A stretch of DNA of 64,000 bases from Vitis vinifera (Eukaryota > Streptophyta > Magnoliopsida > Vitales > Vitaceae), in the NCBI RefSeq assembly GCF_030704535.1, contig NC_081811.1, forward strand, positions 671,501 to 735,500. The letters run 5' to 3'. The translations under genes and the position numbers were made by a program. The notes below the pieces were generated by a model. That model was not told the DNA's origin. It saw only the letters and a list, made by a program, of their open reading frames with translations, and made no database searches. The first letter of the stretch is position 1, and each line of letters starts with the position of its first letter. This document shows, piece after piece, positions 45,501-53,080 of this stretch.

Positions 45501-48103
45501 TTCCATTTGTTTATTCCTTATGTTGAGTGCCTGTACACGTTATGGTTTTCTTTTATTTGTTTATTCCTCATGTTGAGTGCCTGTGCACATTATAGTTCTA
45601 AGGCCATGTTTATTTTATTTCATTTTATTACTTTACTAGTTTCCTTCAACTTTTGATGCGAAAAATTTCATTTTTAAAATTTTAATCTTAAAATAATACA
45701 CCCAAAAAAATTAAAAAAAAAAAAAAAAACTCCAGTTTTAATTTAATTTCTCAAAGTTACAATTTTAATTTAATTTTTCAAAAACTCTCATTTTTAAAGA
45801 TTTAGTTTTCGAAACTTTAACTTTCCAATCTTTAATTATTTTCAAATTTTATTTTATTTTTTAAAAAAAATTCAATCTTTAAATAATCTTCCAAATTCTG
45901 AGTCCCTAATTTAATCTCCAATTTTAAAAATTCCACTATTTGTTCATTTATTTATTTTTTTAAAATCTCATCATTAAGTGTTTATTCAAAATTCTGATTT
46001 CTAAATTTAAATTCTAATTTCCGAAACTCCAATTTTCACATCAATTTATTTAATCATTATTATTCTATTTATTTACTTATTTGTTTATTTTTAAAATTCA
46101 ATCTTTAAATAACTCTTCAAAATTCTTTTTTTTTTTTTTTTTTTTAAACTTAACTTCCAAAATTCTCATTCTTAAATTTAATTCCCAAGACTCCAATTAT
46201 CAGATAATCTTCGGGACTTCAATTTTCAAATAAATTTCAAAAATCTAGTTTTCACTCGAACAGTTTTAATTCCACTTTGGTTTTCAAATAATCTTTTTTT
46301 TTCTCTTAATTTTATATAAGCATGAATGTCATTTTCATAATTTCGGAACAATGGAATTTGTGAGATTAATTCATGCAAGATTAATCGGGCTTTGGTGGGG
46401 GGCCTCACATACTTGATCTTATGATCTATGGATTGATTTGATTGATTGACTTGGTTATCATACATGATTTATTTATTCCACTCTATGACATGCATGTGAT
46501 TATTCTGTGTTTAATTGCTAACATTCGCTTTCATTGAAGTAAATCGGTTCATCACTCAGGTACATTCTTTGCCTCTCCTTCATTCAATTATTTTGTTTTG
46601 AGTAATATTCATTTGGTATCACGCTCGATTAATCAATTGTCATGATTGCTTCATTTTATTAGTAGAGACCCACTTTAGGGACTTAGAGGGGTGCTACGGT
46701 CCTTACCGTACCTTCCTGATAAGTAACCTGACCCCCGAACTCAATCCGGTTTTTCACAGACCACCTTTTCCAAAGTAAGGAGTCACACTTAGGGTTTTTC
46801 TTTCTTATTTTGTTTACCCTTTTAAAAATAAAACAAAAATAAGTGGCGACTCCAAGTCATTTTCAAATAATCAACAAAAAATCAATCTTTCAAATCAAAA
46901 TCGAGCTCGCCATCGAGTGGGAAACGCATGAGCTGAAATGCGGGGTCCACACGAACATACTTTTTTATTTTTAAAAACAAAAAAATATATATATTGTTTT
47001 CATATAACATTTTTTAATTATTTTTCATTACTTTTATATTTTTTCTATGATTTGTTTTAAAAAATAATTATATAAATATAAAAATGGTTAAAATAAAGTA
47101 TTATATATAAAAATTATTTTTAAAATATAAAAAATACATTAAAAATATAAAAAATATATTAAAAATATTTCAAGTTCCCATTCCATTTTTATTCTATAAA
47201 ACATATTAAATTATTTTTAAAAAATATTTTTTGAAATGGTTTTCAAAAATATTTCCTAAACAAATCCTAATAAATTCTCGTCTTCTACAAGTACTGCAGG
47301 TGCACCGTAACTCTTATGCACTAGTAGTGAGCACAGAAAACATCACCCAGAATTGCTACATGGGCAATGATCCTCAAAAGCTCATATTCAACTGCACATT
47401 CCGCATGGGCGGCGCCGCTGTCCTCCTCTCCAACCGGCCCTTTGACCGCCGCTCCTCCAAGTACCAACTCATCCACACCATCCATAACAATACAGCAAGC
47501 TCTGATCGCTCATACAACTGCATCATCGAAGAAGAGGACCACGAGGACCACGTGGGTTTCACGTGCACCAAAGACCTCCTGGTCGTGGCAACCAACACCA
47601 TTAGATCCAACCTCACCGCAACGGGCCCCCTAATCCTTCCCGCATCGGAACAGCTCCTCTGTCTCGCAAATCATCTAATCAGGTGTTTCCACGTGGCAAA
47701 CATCTTGCCGTACGTGCCAAAATTCCAGCATGCGGTGGATCATTTTTTCCCTCACGTGGGTGGAAAACCGGTGCTGGACGAAGTGGAGAGAAACTTGAGA
47801 GTAAGTGGAAAACAAATGGAAGCTTCTAGAATGACACTGTACAGATTTGGGAATTTATCCGGTAGTTCAGTGTGGTATGAACTCTCCTATGCTGAGGCCA
47901 AGGCTAGGATCAAAAAAGGTGATCGCGTGTGGCAGATTGCATATGGGTCTGGGTTCAAGTGCAGTAGTGTGATCTGGAAGGCGATGAGGACCGTTGATCG
48001 TGAGGAAAAGATGAATCCTTGGAGGGATGTGATTGATCAGTTTCCAGTCGTTGACCCACAGAGCGCAGGAACATTTCCCTTCTATTTTGAGCCATCCATA
48101 TGA
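24519..48103 (+). CDS. KCS: KCS-c: 3-ketoacyl-CoA synthase with a 22 kb intron containing a gypsy element
   Basis: Exon 1 is 24519-25112 and exon 2 47300-48103, joined in phase 0 (GT at 25113, CTGCAG ending 47299) to give 465 residues. The intron is 22,187 bp. Without the gypsy element and one target duplication it would be about 1.45 kb, close to the KCS-a and KCS-b introns. The protein has an N-terminal hydrophobic segment (about residues 20-45), IFLLDFACYKPP, Cys183 in NLGGMGCSAG, His350 in FFPHVGG and Asn383 in RFGNLSGSS. It keeps VNCSSF, NLGGMGC and TENITQNCYMGND, so it is closer to the family consensus than KCS-a and KCS-b. Both exons are intact. Whether the long intron is spliced efficiently is the open question. 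An in-frame ATG at 24471 would add 16 lysine-rich residues and is judged less likely. Confidence 0.9.
25113..26214 (+). other. KCS-c intron, part left of the gypsy element
   Basis: No coding sequence seen. Short imperfect repeats of the GGAATAGACTACATGATGTTGGA type lie at 25440-25605. The end (from about 26128, AAGGTTTTGTTTAGTAATTG) is loosely complementary to the intron end near 47230-47275 (TTTCCTAAACAAATCCTAAT). The gypsy element may therefore have inserted into a palindromic MITE-like stretch. Confidence 0.5.
26220..28959 (+). repeat. Gypsy 5' LTR (2740 bp)
   Basis: Long LTR with TG...CA termini. A TATA-like TTTTTATATAGC lies near 26248-26259. The middle holds an AIM24-like gene fragment (about 26900-27225). 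A 49-bp tandem duplication (TTTGTTTATTCC...GTTGAGTGCCTGT) lies at about 27513-27600. From about 27650 to 28330 the sequence is a degenerate AT-rich repeat with variants of AATTTAATTCCCAAGACTCCAATT. Confidence 0.93.
26900..27262 (+). pseudogene. AIM24/DUF124-like gene fragment within the 5' LTR
   Basis: The frame around 26912-27262 encodes about 110 residues with the signature of the plant AIM24 family (mitochondrial biogenesis AIM24, formerly DUF124): YRILGGEAQMVQIMLKPQ, IIAKPGSTCYMSGS, QMENVYISKNVVG, WQWAFGKA and DGFVG...PSLAKIFPID. No retroelement protein looks like this, so it is most likely a captured host sequence. It lacks its own ATG (preceded by GTG ACA), stops at TGA 27260-27262 and covers only the N-terminal part of the family. 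The family assignment is from memory; a search would settle it. The stretch runs without an intron, which could mean capture through RNA. Confidence 0.75.
28963..28980 (+). other. Gypsy primer binding site
   Basis: TGGCGACTCCACTGGGGA, three bases after the LTR. It starts with TGG, complementary to a tRNA CCA end. I recall this site from Ogre/Tat elements as a tRNA-Arg type; the tRNA identity is not verified here. Confidence 0.8.
28981..30317 (+). other. Gypsy leader
   Basis: 1.3 kb with no convincing reading frame and no ORF upstream of gag. It becomes less AT-rich towards gag. The gag-pol frame is open upstream of the ATG to about 30270. Confidence 0.6.
30318..37274 (+). CDS. Gypsy gag-pol polyprotein, 2318 residues, intact frame
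   Basis: Start chosen at the first ATG (MDSQIVTVDQF). Approximate order: gag capsid (residues 135-320, LSGAAQRWF); zinc knuckle CAYHQGPGHETDRC near 459-473; aspartic protease with DNGSALNVCP near 742; a G-patch-like segment (LPGMGLGRRQHG...GLGF) near 908-950; reverse transcriptase 1275-1480 with VPKKDGKVRVCVDFRDLN and YVDDMIVKS near 1446; a diverged RT-linked RNase H near 1590-1690; an archaeal-type RNase H near 1738-1860 (YFDGAA, GDSNLV, FADALATL); integrase from 1976 with an HHCC finger, then D (GIDIIG), D (ISDRG) and E (NGAVEAANK); and a C-terminal GPYF motif. There is no stop or frameshift from gag to integrase, so it looks translatable. The protease DNGS in place of D(S/T)G is usual in this clade. 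Confidence 0.95.
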   Translation: MDSQIVTVDQFAEAMASIQEAIASLGRRIDGQQAQQVPSLDGAQYDHTVPPPPPPSQSAPQAMPFTLHSRTEVAPPPVTVPTPTSEDPHARMDRLEQGLRQLRTSDRAITWEGFDGVPVASLPAKFRMPDIERYTGIGCPRLHLRLYSTVMRAHGLDEPQMITLFPLSLSGAAQRWFASLEASRRRTWDDLAQEFLRQFSFNTVVDVSRRELEALRQRAEESVSSFISRWRGKIAEIIDRPSERDQIQMVLRSLQPRIARHVVGAPFTDFGSLVMALYDVEDGISRGLWTDSSPSDIKGKKPFVGPRPADVSAIGSSSLRPLRRHQSIPQFSEPHSSYASHQYRPRAPRPAYDQTYTPQTLALPYYASQGIERPPVSYTATGQPCYAARFTARPAAPYPRPRAQQTSAPFALRTQRQFSQIGMPLSQALRKLTEAGLLTTLTPRPPPQPIPPQFRMDLHCAYHQGPGHETDRCTALRHAVQDLIDQGLVHLGQPSVTTNPLPAHTTHAVPPPADGIHSLEFDEIDDHIHMLSDDDPDPEPIMPDVIYEMSGVTLGPRTPAPFRLVPEAASVQAATVEPLILSRYSIQTPFVLVPDVEEFQAPYADDSQTLDIQYVLRGGRVMRQPPPAAAARPLGGTSSQEEVRAEDDEILRQLQSTQARISIWSLLASSSTHRDALTRALSQIRVDTTTTPEGLIHMVTAGRATCIVFSDDDLPPEGSGHTRPLYISVGCSGRRVPSVLLDNGSALNVCPLATAIALGYAPSDFGPSTQTVRAYDSTQREVMGTLEIELLIGPATFVAVFQVLRIPTSFNLLLGRPWIHRAGAIPSSLHQKVKFIHDGRVVVVQSVGDMFILAEPVLEISHADDDLFLTGFTFDEVQTLEMEDFCRDFVALSFDQHSSTVVLDIMRSMSYLPGMGLGRRQHGPSEVMTFPDRDVPFGLGFIPTEADYRHMARLRRERVRARLTHTPFYYPVRPYTMSLADYFVRASEPHAPSDGIIGGLSTTREAELQRLVQQLQLSDGAPGPSASVLIAHPSPDRTSLMTLCFPDEIDDHETFAEIGDVVDGAVPRDEYVDEMLAMSLSQTEEIAPPELASPFDLFGVFVLEIAEEIQVAPTPEVVEDVIVAVDVFDGPVGLVEGASDLVDPPLPFDVLSGFVSRHDYVSDFSSMDLSTFEYLLVSHVIDLSAPSSPTSQIFDIDDEIAQHDSDDDSSPASDSDPVDQRVSPAVGDTEIVDFGTADQPGELRIGSDLSTDERDSLIQLLRSYLDVFAWSYEDMPGLDPSIVQHRLPLLPQARPVKQKLRRLHPRWSLQVKEEIQKQLNVGFLSVVEYPEWLANVVPVPKKDGKVRVCVDFRDLNKASPKDDFPLPHIDMLVDSTAGHSMLSFMDGFSGYSQILMAPEDMEKTSFITEWGTYCYRVMPFGLKNAGATYQRAATTLFHDMMHRDVEVYVDDMIVKSRDRSDHLAALERFFERIRRFRLRLNPKKCTFGVTSGKLLGYMVSERGIEVDPDKIRAILDMPAPRTEREVRGCLGRLQYISRFIARLTDICEPIFRLLRKSQPTVWDDQCQRAFERIREYLLSPPVLAPPTPGRPLLLYLSVSDVALGCMLAQLDDSGKDRAIYYLSKRMLDYETRYVMIERYCLALVWATRRLRHYMTEYSVHLISRLDPLRYLFDRPALVGRLMRWLVLLTEFDIHYVTQKSIRGSIVADHLASLPVSDGRAIDDDFPDEDVAAVTSLSGWRMYFDGAANHSGYGIGVLLISPHGDHIPRSVRLAFSDRHPATNNIVEYEACILGLETAFELGIRQMEVFGDSNLVLRQIQGEWKTRDVKLKPYHAYLELLVGRFDDLRYTHLPRAQNQFADALATLASMIDIPVDATVRPLLIESRSAPAYCCLIDDVEPDDGLPWYHDIYHFLRLGVYPEAATAKDKRALRQLATRFVICGETLYRRSPDGMLLLCLDRTSADRVMREVHAGVCGPHMGGHMLARKIMRTGYFWLTMETDCCQFVQRCPECQIHGDLIHVPPSELHALTSPWPFSVWGIDIIGKISPKSSSGHEFILVAIDYFTKWVEAASYARLTSSGVASFIRSHIICRYGVPHELISDRGVHFRAEVDTLVQRYSIRHHRSSAYRPQTNGAVEAANKNIKRILRRMVETSRDWSEKLPFALWAYRTSFRTSTGATPYSLVYGMEAMLPVEIEMGSLRVALEQRIPEADWAQARFDQLNLLDERRLRAADHVHAYQRKMARAFKKRVKPRSLRIGDLVLKVIRGLIRDPRGKFRPNWSGPYFIRELTPEGAAWLMDLDGNRFSEPTNVDQLKRYYV
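37275..39000 (+). other. Gypsy 3' region, unique part
   Basis: 1.7 kb after pol with only short open frames on either strand and no recognised domain. A long A-rich tract lies at 37838-37886. A TCATTATTATTATTATTAG microsatellite follows. Confidence 0.55.
39000..40180 (+). repeat. Tandem array T1, about 118-bp period
   Basis: The landmark CCATACTGGGGCATAT (with variants) recurs near 39032, 39150, 39268 and 39385 at about 118-bp steps, with GGTTTATGGATCTTCGC and ACGATAGATGATTTCATG between. Looser copies of the landmark appear upstream near 38735 and downstream near 39588, 39896 and 40110. Confidence 0.8.
40200..40650 (+). repeat. Tandem array T2, about 29-bp period
   Basis: About 15 copies of GTTTGGGGCATCCCCCCACT plus GTCATTT(A/T)C. 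GGGG-CAT-CCCC is self-complementary, so every unit can form a small hairpin. The last copies degrade to GTTTAGGGCATTCCCC. Confidence 0.85.
40660..40775 (+). repeat. Short triplicated segment between T2 and T3
   Basis: Three imperfect copies of a segment of about 45 bp (TCACCACCATGGATCTTCATC...GGGC) at about 40669, 40705 and 40742. Confidence 0.6.
40800..42840 (+). repeat. Tandem array T3, 31/32-bp monomer with a 63-bp higher-order unit
   Basis: More than 60 monomers built on TTTGGCGTTCAGAGCCATCA. From about 41115 to 41710 two monomer types alternate: one with TTCAAAGCCATTGTCGCTTC (32 bp), one with TTCAGAGCCATCACTATTTT (31 bp). Together they give a regular 63-bp unit. Because 63 is a multiple of three and no stop occurs in the unit, all three plus-strand frames stay open for hundreds of codons. 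Elsewhere the monomers are less regular. Confidence 0.92.
42835..43475 (+). repeat. Tandem array T4, 29/32-bp period
   Basis: About 20 copies of TTAGGCTTCCAGAGCCATTA plus CCGTCATCTTGC, with 29-bp variants having CCAGTGCCACCGTC. The core TTCCAGAGCCAT resembles the TTCAGAGCCAT core of T3, so the arrays appear to descend from a common monomer. Confidence 0.9.
43465..43735 (+). repeat. Tandem array T5, about 53-bp period
   Basis: Four to five copies of TTGGCTTCCAGAGCTGTTAT plus TTTCTAGTTTAGCTTTTAGAG. A similar unit opens the T3 array near 40803-40850, so the T5 type flanks T3-T4 on both sides. Confidence 0.85.
43736..44202 (+). other. Gypsy 3' untranslated end before the right LTR
   Basis: Non-repetitive, no gene. 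It ends CCGAAGAGGGGCATATT immediately before the LTR. GAAGAGGGG is the likely polypurine tract. Confidence 0.6.
44203..46951 (+). repeat. Gypsy 3' LTR (2749 bp)
   Basis: Near-identical to the 5' LTR. The 9-bp length difference is explained by one extra G near 44274 and a C run of 19 versus 11 bases near 44808-44827. An AATAAA-like polyadenylation site could lie in it, but I did not fix one. Confidence 0.93.
44892..45254 (+). pseudogene. AIM24/DUF124-like gene fragment within the 3' LTR
   Basis: Same fragment as in the 5' LTR. Here the longer C run puts an upstream ATG (44682) in frame, giving a 190-codon frame that joins LTR-derived residues, including a proline run from the C tract, to the AIM24-like part. 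The fragment itself is unchanged between the LTRs as far as I compared. Confidence 0.75.
46957..47299 (+). other. KCS-c intron, part right of the gypsy element
   Basis: AT-rich intron end with TTTTTAAAATATAAAAAATA repeats, leading to the acceptor CTGCAG at 47294-47299. No coding signal. Confidence 0.6.
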
Positions 48104-49160
48104 ACGAAATGGCGATCGTACGACTTGTGTTTTTCTACTACTGTATTTTAAAAGAATTTTTATTGAATAAAAATTTAAGGATGAATTTTTATTTGAAATT
48201 TCATTATGCAATCTTCATTATTTTGTGTGGGAGAGAAGGTGAATGAAAATAAAAAATAAAATATTTTAATTGTTTTCACTTATTTTTTTTTATAATATAT
48301 TTAACAAATAGGAACATGTTTGATAATAAATAAAAAATAAAAAAATGATAATTTTAAATAATATATTTTAATTGTTTTTGTTTTTTTTTTATAATTATTT
48401 AAAAAAATAATTATATAAAATACTAAGAATGATAAAAAATAAAAACATTATATTTTAAAGTTATTTTTAAATTAGTTAAAAGGATTTTAAGTTTATAAAT
48501 AAATTTTTATTGTACAAAACATGATAAAAGTGTTTTTTTTAATTGTTTTTTCAAGTACTTCCCAAACAAAGCTTTAAATTCAAATTTGAATTCACCACCT
48601 GGGTTTAGAGATCCCATTTGACTGGGGTTGGTGTAGCAGCTCTACTGACTTGCATACTTGGGTTGGTGTCTGGGGTTTGGCTGGGTTGGGCTGCAATGTA
48701 CAATTTGTACATGTTTTTGCTTAACTCGGCCTCAACTACCCTTACCCACTGTTTGGTAGATGAGAAAACTCAAACTCAAGAAAGTCTAAGAAAATTGATG
48801 GAACCGTTTCTCCCAAGAAACACTCCCGCTTACCTAAGGAACTTTGGACTTTACTACCACCTATATATTTGACTCCAATATATATAAAGTTCATATACTA
48901 GTACGGAGGGTGTCAAAGAATGAAGATTTCCAGGCAAAAACACACAATTAATTATTTCCATTTCATATCTTTTCACCCCATGAAAGGAATTACAACAATA
49001 TACAAGTCATATTGAGTAGAAAATGGAAGGGAAGAACAGTAACACAATTACGCAAATCATATGGATATTATCGGCTCTAGATGACTTTAAAATGCGTCTA
49101 CCAGATTAAGAAGAGCCTTTTTTTCCCCCATTATACCAAATTGGAACCTAACCCTTCAAT
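48104..49160. other. Intergenic region between KCS-c and the ELC-like gene
   Basis: KCS-c 3' flank followed by AT-rich sequence. The genes are convergent. A short frame at 48618-48872 has no recognised domain. Confidence 0.5.
48166..48171 (+). terminator. Candidate polyadenylation signal of KCS-c
   Basis: AATAAA 63 bp after the KCS-c stop codon. Confidence 0.45.
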
Positions 49161-50171
49161 TCAATGAAGCCAATGGAGTATGTCGGGACCCTTTAGTTTG
49201 AGTAGCATGGCCCTGTTGAAGAACTGCTCCCTTGCAGTGGCTCTCACCTCTTTTATGTAGGCTTGAAGGGTCACCACCCCCTGTTCAACAGCCTTGTCCA
49301 ACTCATACATCAAGTCTTCCATGGCCTTATCCCCAGCCAATTGATCAAGCACCACTTCCGACTTCTCATCCGCCGCTTCAATCACATCCTCCATTCGATC
49401 TTCCCCGGTAACAGCCATAACATTCTTTGGATCATTAAAAGTTACCCAATTCATAAGCATATCCGCCTCGTCTGTCAGCTCTTTCACCCTCATTTTCAGC
49501 TTCTTCTTCTCATGATCAAGCCCCATGACTATACTTGTAGCAATCCCAACTCTCTTAACCATTTCCCCTTGCAGGGCTGACAGCTCCTCTATTTCTTCTG
49601 CTGTTTTAGCCCTGATTGCAGCTATGTCGTAGTGCAGGCGCCCGGCAAGCCTGTCAAGAGCTTCCTGTTTGGATACAAGTGAGGGGTGGGTGAAGCTTGA
49701 AGCTGGCAAATACACAAAAGGGTGGTCATGGGAGAAGAGCTTGACAAGGTTATGGACAAAATCAGAGAGATTGGAATGAGGGTGGTTCCAGTATATGAGG
49801 TAAGGGGAGGCGGTGGCACCGGAAGAATCCACAAAAGGATGGTTGCCATGGATTGGGGAGGTGGGATCTGATGAGACAAACACAAGTGGAGCCATAAAAG
49901 GGTAGTTTTCATGGAGCCAAATATTAATGGGGATAGGAGGTGTGGACTGAGACACATGGAGATAGCCCCTTACATTCAGCAGGTTGACAGTGGAGCCATT
50001 ATCATGAAAAAATGGATCAACAGAAGGGCTTAGGTTGGGGAAATTCTGAATCAAGGAAATGAGGTGTTTTCTAATGAGCCATTTCTGATCAGGGTCGGTG
50101 TAGGACACAGCAAAAGGGCCAGTGCAGGAAAGAGCAGTTTCAATAAATCGAATCGGAGATGGTGGTGCCAT
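49161..50171 (-). CDS. ELCL: ELC-like / VPS23-like ESCRT-I subunit, intronless
   Basis: Encodes 336 residues. Residues about 15-155 form a UEV domain, an E2-like fold without the catalytic Cys that binds ubiquitin. Recognisable parts are KWLIRKHLISLI, a VNLLNVRGYLHV strand, INIWLHENYPFMAPLVFV and the SSGATASPYLIYWNHP stretch. A helical, probably coiled-coil part follows (about 170-240, rich in E, K and A). The C-terminus (about 275-336) resembles the steadiness box of TSG101/VPS23 (AMEDLMYELDKA, AREQF). These proteins act in ESCRT-I at endosomes, sorting ubiquitinated cargo. The proline-rich linker of longer ELC proteins is short, as in ELC-like paralogues of about this length. The start (ATGGCACCACC) is the first ATG of the frame. 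No intron is needed. Confidence 0.92.
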   Translation of the reverse strand: MAPPSPIRFIETALSCTGPFAVSYTDPDQKWLIRKHLISLIQNFPNLSPSVDPFFHDNGSTVNLLNVRGYLHVSQSTPPIPINIWLHENYPFMAPLVFVSSDPTSPIHGNHPFVDSSGATASPYLIYWNHPHSNLSDFVHNLVKLFSHDHPFVYLPASSFTHPSLVSKQEALDRLAGRLHYDIAAIRAKTAEEIEELSALQGEMVKRVGIATSIVMGLDHEKKKLKMRVKELTDEADMLMNWVTFNDPKNVMAVTGEDRMEDVIEAADEKSEVVLDQLAGDKAMEDLMYELDKAVEQGVVTLQAYIKEVRATAREQFFNRAMLLKLKGPDILHWLH

Positions 50172-52850
50172 TTGAGAGATACATAAGCTTGGATCATCGA
50201 TCAGAAGCTGAAATGTTGAGAAGTAAGAATTTTACACGCTTTTCTTCTTCAACTACCAAATAAAAAAAGACCCACAAGGCACAAGACCTAAGTCAACCTA
50301 CAAAGTTTTCTATAACAGCTTCTTTGAAGTGTTCTTGTACCGAAAAGGAGGTTTCCAAGTCCCTCTAATTGTCTATTTCTCTCCCATTCATACGCAAGTC
50401 AATGTGACTACAAAGCAATTTTTTTCCTTTAATAAAACAAGATGGATAAGTCTGATCTTATAAAACCATTATATCCAAAAGGGTTATCATCAACTGTATG
50501 AATGGCCCAGAATTAAAGAAGAATTCAAAGGTTTTCTGTGCCTTGACTAACAGATTCTCACTGCCCGAAAGGGGACCTCATGAGACAAAGTCATCACAAA
50601 AAACAACGGTCCCAAGCTAGGCAGTTGGTCTATATATTCTATCGCACAAACCAAAGGTGGGGAATTTTGACTTGAGGGCTTTGCTATGATTTGGATTTTG
50701 TAGACGATAAGGGATGGACGGGGAAACGATGCTGTTCTTCTAGAGAATGACATTGAAAAAATGAGCCTAGGATGACTCTGTAAAATTGGAAATGGTTAAT
50801 TGATGGGTGCGTTACGTGGGATAGGTCAAACCCCATTATGAGCCTTTGGATGGTTGTGTCCGAGCGATGGGTGTGACATTAACGACAACCAATGGATTTT
50901 TGGACAGAGTAGTAACGCCTAATTTTTATAAAATAAAAGTTTGTTTGAAAACTTAAAATAATTTTAACTTATTTTTAATATTTTTAGGCATGTATTTAAA
51001 ATAATTTTTATATCTAGTATTTTATTTTTAATTATTCTATATGATTATATAATTATTTTTTTAAATAACATTTGGAATACAAATGAAAATAATAGAAAAC
51101 AACTAATAAATATTTTTTAAAAGCATTATGTTTTTTGTTATTAAAAAAATATATAAAAAGTTTTTAATTTTTAAATATATTTTTTATGTTTTTTTTTTTT
51201 AAAAACAATTATCAAACCTACCCTTGATTTCTTAATCAGAAGGGTTTAAGAAATTAAGATTGCAAAATATGAATGTATGACTATATCATATCACCATGCT
51301 GAGGTGTAATAGAGGAAGAAGTATTGGATACTTTCTCCTTGAGCAATGGATTATTTTTCTGTTTGTTTCTTGGGTAAATGGGACAAATGGAAAGTTCAAC
51401 CAAATTGGAGCAACAAAAGATTCCAGGATTCTATGTAAAATAAACAATGTGATCCGGCACTAGAACCCATGAGTTGATGAGTGAATCAACACATAAAATA
51501 TCAATTCATGCCATGAGATCATAATAGAATCCATCTATGATTCTATGATCTATGGACATCTTTAAAAAATAAAAAAATAAAAAAATATATATAAACAAAG
51601 TATCACTGGGATTTTTTAATTTTTCCCCTTATCATTGAATATTTTATTTTTATTATTTTTATTTATGAGAGAGTTAGATGAGTGTTGAGCAAGTTTCTTA
51701 GGGGAAACCTCCTGAAATGGCAAACCCTTTTGTCAACAGGAATAGGTAAGACAAAGACTATGCCATAGCTTGACTTATGATATTGAAAAATAAAAAATAA
51801 ATAAAAAGAAAAAGGAAAAGAAACCACAATCAAAGCAATGGATTGCCCCAGAAGAACTTTCCAAAAATGGACCACCCTAAACCCATGGATTGAAATCATT
51901 GGGATTGCATCCATGCTTCCTTGAACTACAAGTGATTACACAAGAGGACTTTTAAAAAATAAAATAAAAAAGAAAAGAGAAAAAAAAAATGTTTAAAAAG
52001 CATAATGAATGTAACTTTATTTGGGGTAGTTTTCTTTTTTCCTTTTTTTCTTTTACTTTAAATTAAAGTTAAAAGTTAAATTTGCAGTAATAATTTTTAA
52101 ACACTAATATTAGTATTATAAAAGTTTTTTTTTATATAAGGCTAAATGGAATTATCACAAATAATAATATTTTCAGGTTTTTATATTAAGATTTTTTTAA
52201 AACTATAAACTCTTTTAATAAAATTAGTCAAATAAACATAAAAGTTTTTATTAAACTTAAAATAAAGTTTTTGTCTTTTCATAAATGGATTCGAATATAT
52301 TAGTAATATAAAATTATTCAAAAAAACCTTTTAGATAAAATAATTAAAATTACATCTAATATTCGATATTAAAACCAATGATTATATATTCTCAATTATG
52401 AGACCATACATAATATTAGCTATAGGGTTTTGCCCTCTCAGTATACATCAAATGAGATTATTAAAACCCGATCTAAAATAATAATTTTAAACCATTATTT
52501 TCATTTTGTACCAAAGCTACCATGTAAAAAGTAGGTTGCTTGTTGATACCAAGCTTAAGTGCTTGTTTCAATTAGATGTGATTCAATCCTACTTTTTGCC
52601 CAACAAAAACAATCTATTTTATCATTATTGTATGATTTGTATGTATTGTTGTGCATCTCCCTAGATGGGCCTCGTCTTGTTGATTGTTATACAAGTTTTT
52701 GTCATGCATTACGTTTACAAGACTTTTAAACTAATTCCCAATTTTTTTATACACTTACTTTTTTTTTTTTTCAATTTATGCTTAAAATATTATTACCATA
52801 ATTTGAATAAGTAATTCAATTGGCAAGAATAATGGTTCATGAACCAAACA
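50172..52850. other. Intergenic region upstream of the ELC-like gene
   Basis: The first few hundred bases should hold the ELC-like promoter and 5' UTR; no clear TATA box was fixed. The rest is AT-rich with no reading frame of interest. Confidence 0.5.
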
Positions 52851-52854
52851 TCCC

Positions 52855-53080
52855 ATTTGTATAGTTTTGTTCCCGACCACCTAATGTATGACTTCAGGTG
52901 GGGGTGATTGTGGAGCCGATAAATAAATTTTTGCATCTGGTATGAGATCGATTTTAATATTATTTCTATTTGTATAGTTTTGTTCCCGACCACCTAATGT
53001 ATGACTTCAAGTGGGGGTGATTGTGGAGCCGATAAATAAATTTTTGCATCTGGTATGAGATCGATTTTAATATTATTTAT
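52855..53080. repeat. 113-bp tandem duplication
   Basis: Two copies starting ATTTGTATAGTTTTGTTCCC at 52855 and 52968. They contain GACCACCTAATGTATGACTTCA and GATTGTGGAGCCGATAAATA. The difference noticed is CAGG versus CAAG, so the duplication is young. Confidence 0.9.

Larger units (their letters stand above)
26220..46951 (+). mobile_element. Complete 20.7 kb Ty3/gypsy element, Tat-like lineage, inside the KCS-c intron
   Basis: The LTRs at 26220-28959 and 44203-46951 begin TGTAGACCCCC and end GGTCCACA. They are flanked by the duplicated target CGAAC (26215-26219 and 46952-46956). Next come a primer site at 28963-28980, a 1.3 kb leader and a single gag-pol frame (30318-37274). A 6.9 kb 3' region dominated by tandem repeats then leads to a purine-containing stretch before the right LTR. 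A second RNase H of archaeal type between RT/RNase H and integrase, a CX2HX4HX4C knuckle, no chromodomain and a long repetitive 3' region point to the Tat clade. The extra ORF upstream of gag found in Ogre elements is absent. The only LTR differences I noticed are two substitutions (28471 T versus 46463 C; 28949 T versus 46941 C) and two homopolymer length changes. Confidence 0.95.
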
